36,211 nt of DNA. It comes from Opitutus sp. (GTDB lineage: Bacteria; Verrucomicrobiota; Verrucomicrobiia; Opitutales; Opitutaceae). Below, piece after piece: positions 36,069 through 36,211 of this stretch (the first letter of the stretch is position 1; every line of letters starts with the position of its first letter). The stretch spans positions 1 through 36,211 of the forward strand of contig SIBG01000039.1 in assembly GCA_009695305.1 (NCBI GenBank), written 5' to 3'. The notes beneath the pieces are model-generated. The model worked only from the letters and a program-made list of their open reading frames with translations. It did no database searches and was not told the DNA's origin. Made by a program: the position numbers and the translations under genes.

Positions 36069-36211
36069 CGCGATGGGTCCGATACCCCGAAGCTTGCTTC
36101 GGCTTGGTTGGATGGGAGGGTGAGGGATGGAGAGTCGCTACATCCACAAGAGCCACAATGTGTCGGTGCTGATGTATCATCTGGTGTGTGCGGCGAAGTA
36201 TCGACGAGTGG
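36069..36211 (+). mobile_element. IS200/IS605-family insertion sequence, left end (partial)
   Basis: The element begins where ppk2 homology stops (within a few bases of 36069) and runs off the window. It has a subterminal hairpin CCGAAGC-TT-GCTTCGG (36087-36102), as expected for the left end of this family, and a TnpA start at 36127. IS200/IS605 elements have no terminal inverted repeats and do not duplicate the target, so the exact boundary cannot be read; the flank is CCATTCATT. Confidence 0.8.
36127..36211 (+). CDS. tnpA: IS200/IS605-family transposase TnpA, N-terminal fragment
   Basis: Twenty-eight codons from ATG at 36127 to the window end. They contain YIHKSHNVSVLMYHLVCAAK followed by YRRV, matching the conserved N-terminus of Y1 (HUH) transposases, where SHNV..L.YH.V...KYRR is standard. 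The HUH motif and catalytic tyrosine lie beyond the window. TnpA acts on single-stranded DNA, cutting at hairpin-defined ends. Purine-rich GGGAGGGTGAGGG precedes the start, unlike the pyrimidine-rich leaders of the host genes, consistent with acquired DNA. Confidence 0.88.
   Translation, partial: MESRYIHKSHNVSVLMYHLVCAAKYRRV

Noticed and set aside
1..36211. CRISPR array, prophage, riboswitch or rRNA
   Set aside because: No regularly spaced direct repeats, phage structural genes, known riboswitch cores or rRNA segments were seen; the short repeats present are dispersed palindromes and C/T-rich leaders.

Overview
The window is high-GC bacterial DNA, most likely from a member of the Verrucomicrobiota close to the Opitutaceae. 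This rests on a PVC-type propeller/HEAT/cytochrome c protein, a TonB-dependent receptor and a LacI regulator of the style common in that family, pyrimidine-rich leaders instead of Shine-Dalgarno sites, and dispersed GGTAGGGCG palindromes. This is a family-level impression from protein style; I could not run a search.

Layout. 1-74: tRNA-Gln(UUG). 0.35-8.8 kb: sugar region with a LacI-type regulator, a convergent L-arabinose-type ABC transporter (araFGH), an MFS transporter, and a divergent translationally coupled Zn-dehydrogenase/SDR pair followed by a small Dabb protein. 9.0-12.9 kb: a secreted protein of unknown function and a TonB-dependent receptor with a clear terminator. 13.0-21.8 kb: a minus-strand series running thymidine kinase, lactonase, KorAB (2-oxoacid:ferredoxin oxidoreductase), HtrA/DegQ protease, and a CusRS/CopRS-like two-component system. 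21.9-25.6 kb: alpha/beta hydrolase, a second MFS transporter, 3-methyladenine glycosylase I and a voltage-gated K+ channel-like protein. 25.8-29.7 kb: the large PVC-type cytochrome protein and a frame-disrupted secreted gene. 29.8-32.3 kb: a 2-oxoglutarate-semialdehyde dehydrogenase-type enzyme and a FAH-fold dehydratase-like protein. 32.35-34.6 kb: a SulP-STAS-cNMP-binding fusion with a probable frame error near its start. 34.8-36.2 kb: a ppk2 gene disrupted by a frameshift and by an IS200/IS605-family element that runs off the window.

How the genes may fit together. The araFGH importer, sugar dehydrogenases, a lactonase-fold protein, a FAH-type 2-keto-3-deoxy-pentonate dehydratase candidate and a KGSA-dehydrogenase candidate resemble parts of a non-phosphorylative (Weimberg-like) pentose route ending in 2-oxoglutarate, which KorAB could oxidise to succinyl-CoA. 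They lie in separate transcription units and no pentonate dehydratase is present, so this is a hypothesis.

The most notable signals are: (1) the degQ/htrA promoter, where a TTACAnnnnTGTAA dyad of the type bound by CusR/CopR/HprR regulators contains a -10-like hexamer and is followed by a strong hairpin that ends exactly at the start codon; (2) a family of palindromes with a constant GTAGGGCG arm and exchangeable cores; (3) four single-base frame disruptions, all in homopolymers and all in the last 8 kb; (4) the IS200 insertion in ppk2; (5) an SDR whose catalytic Lys is Arg.
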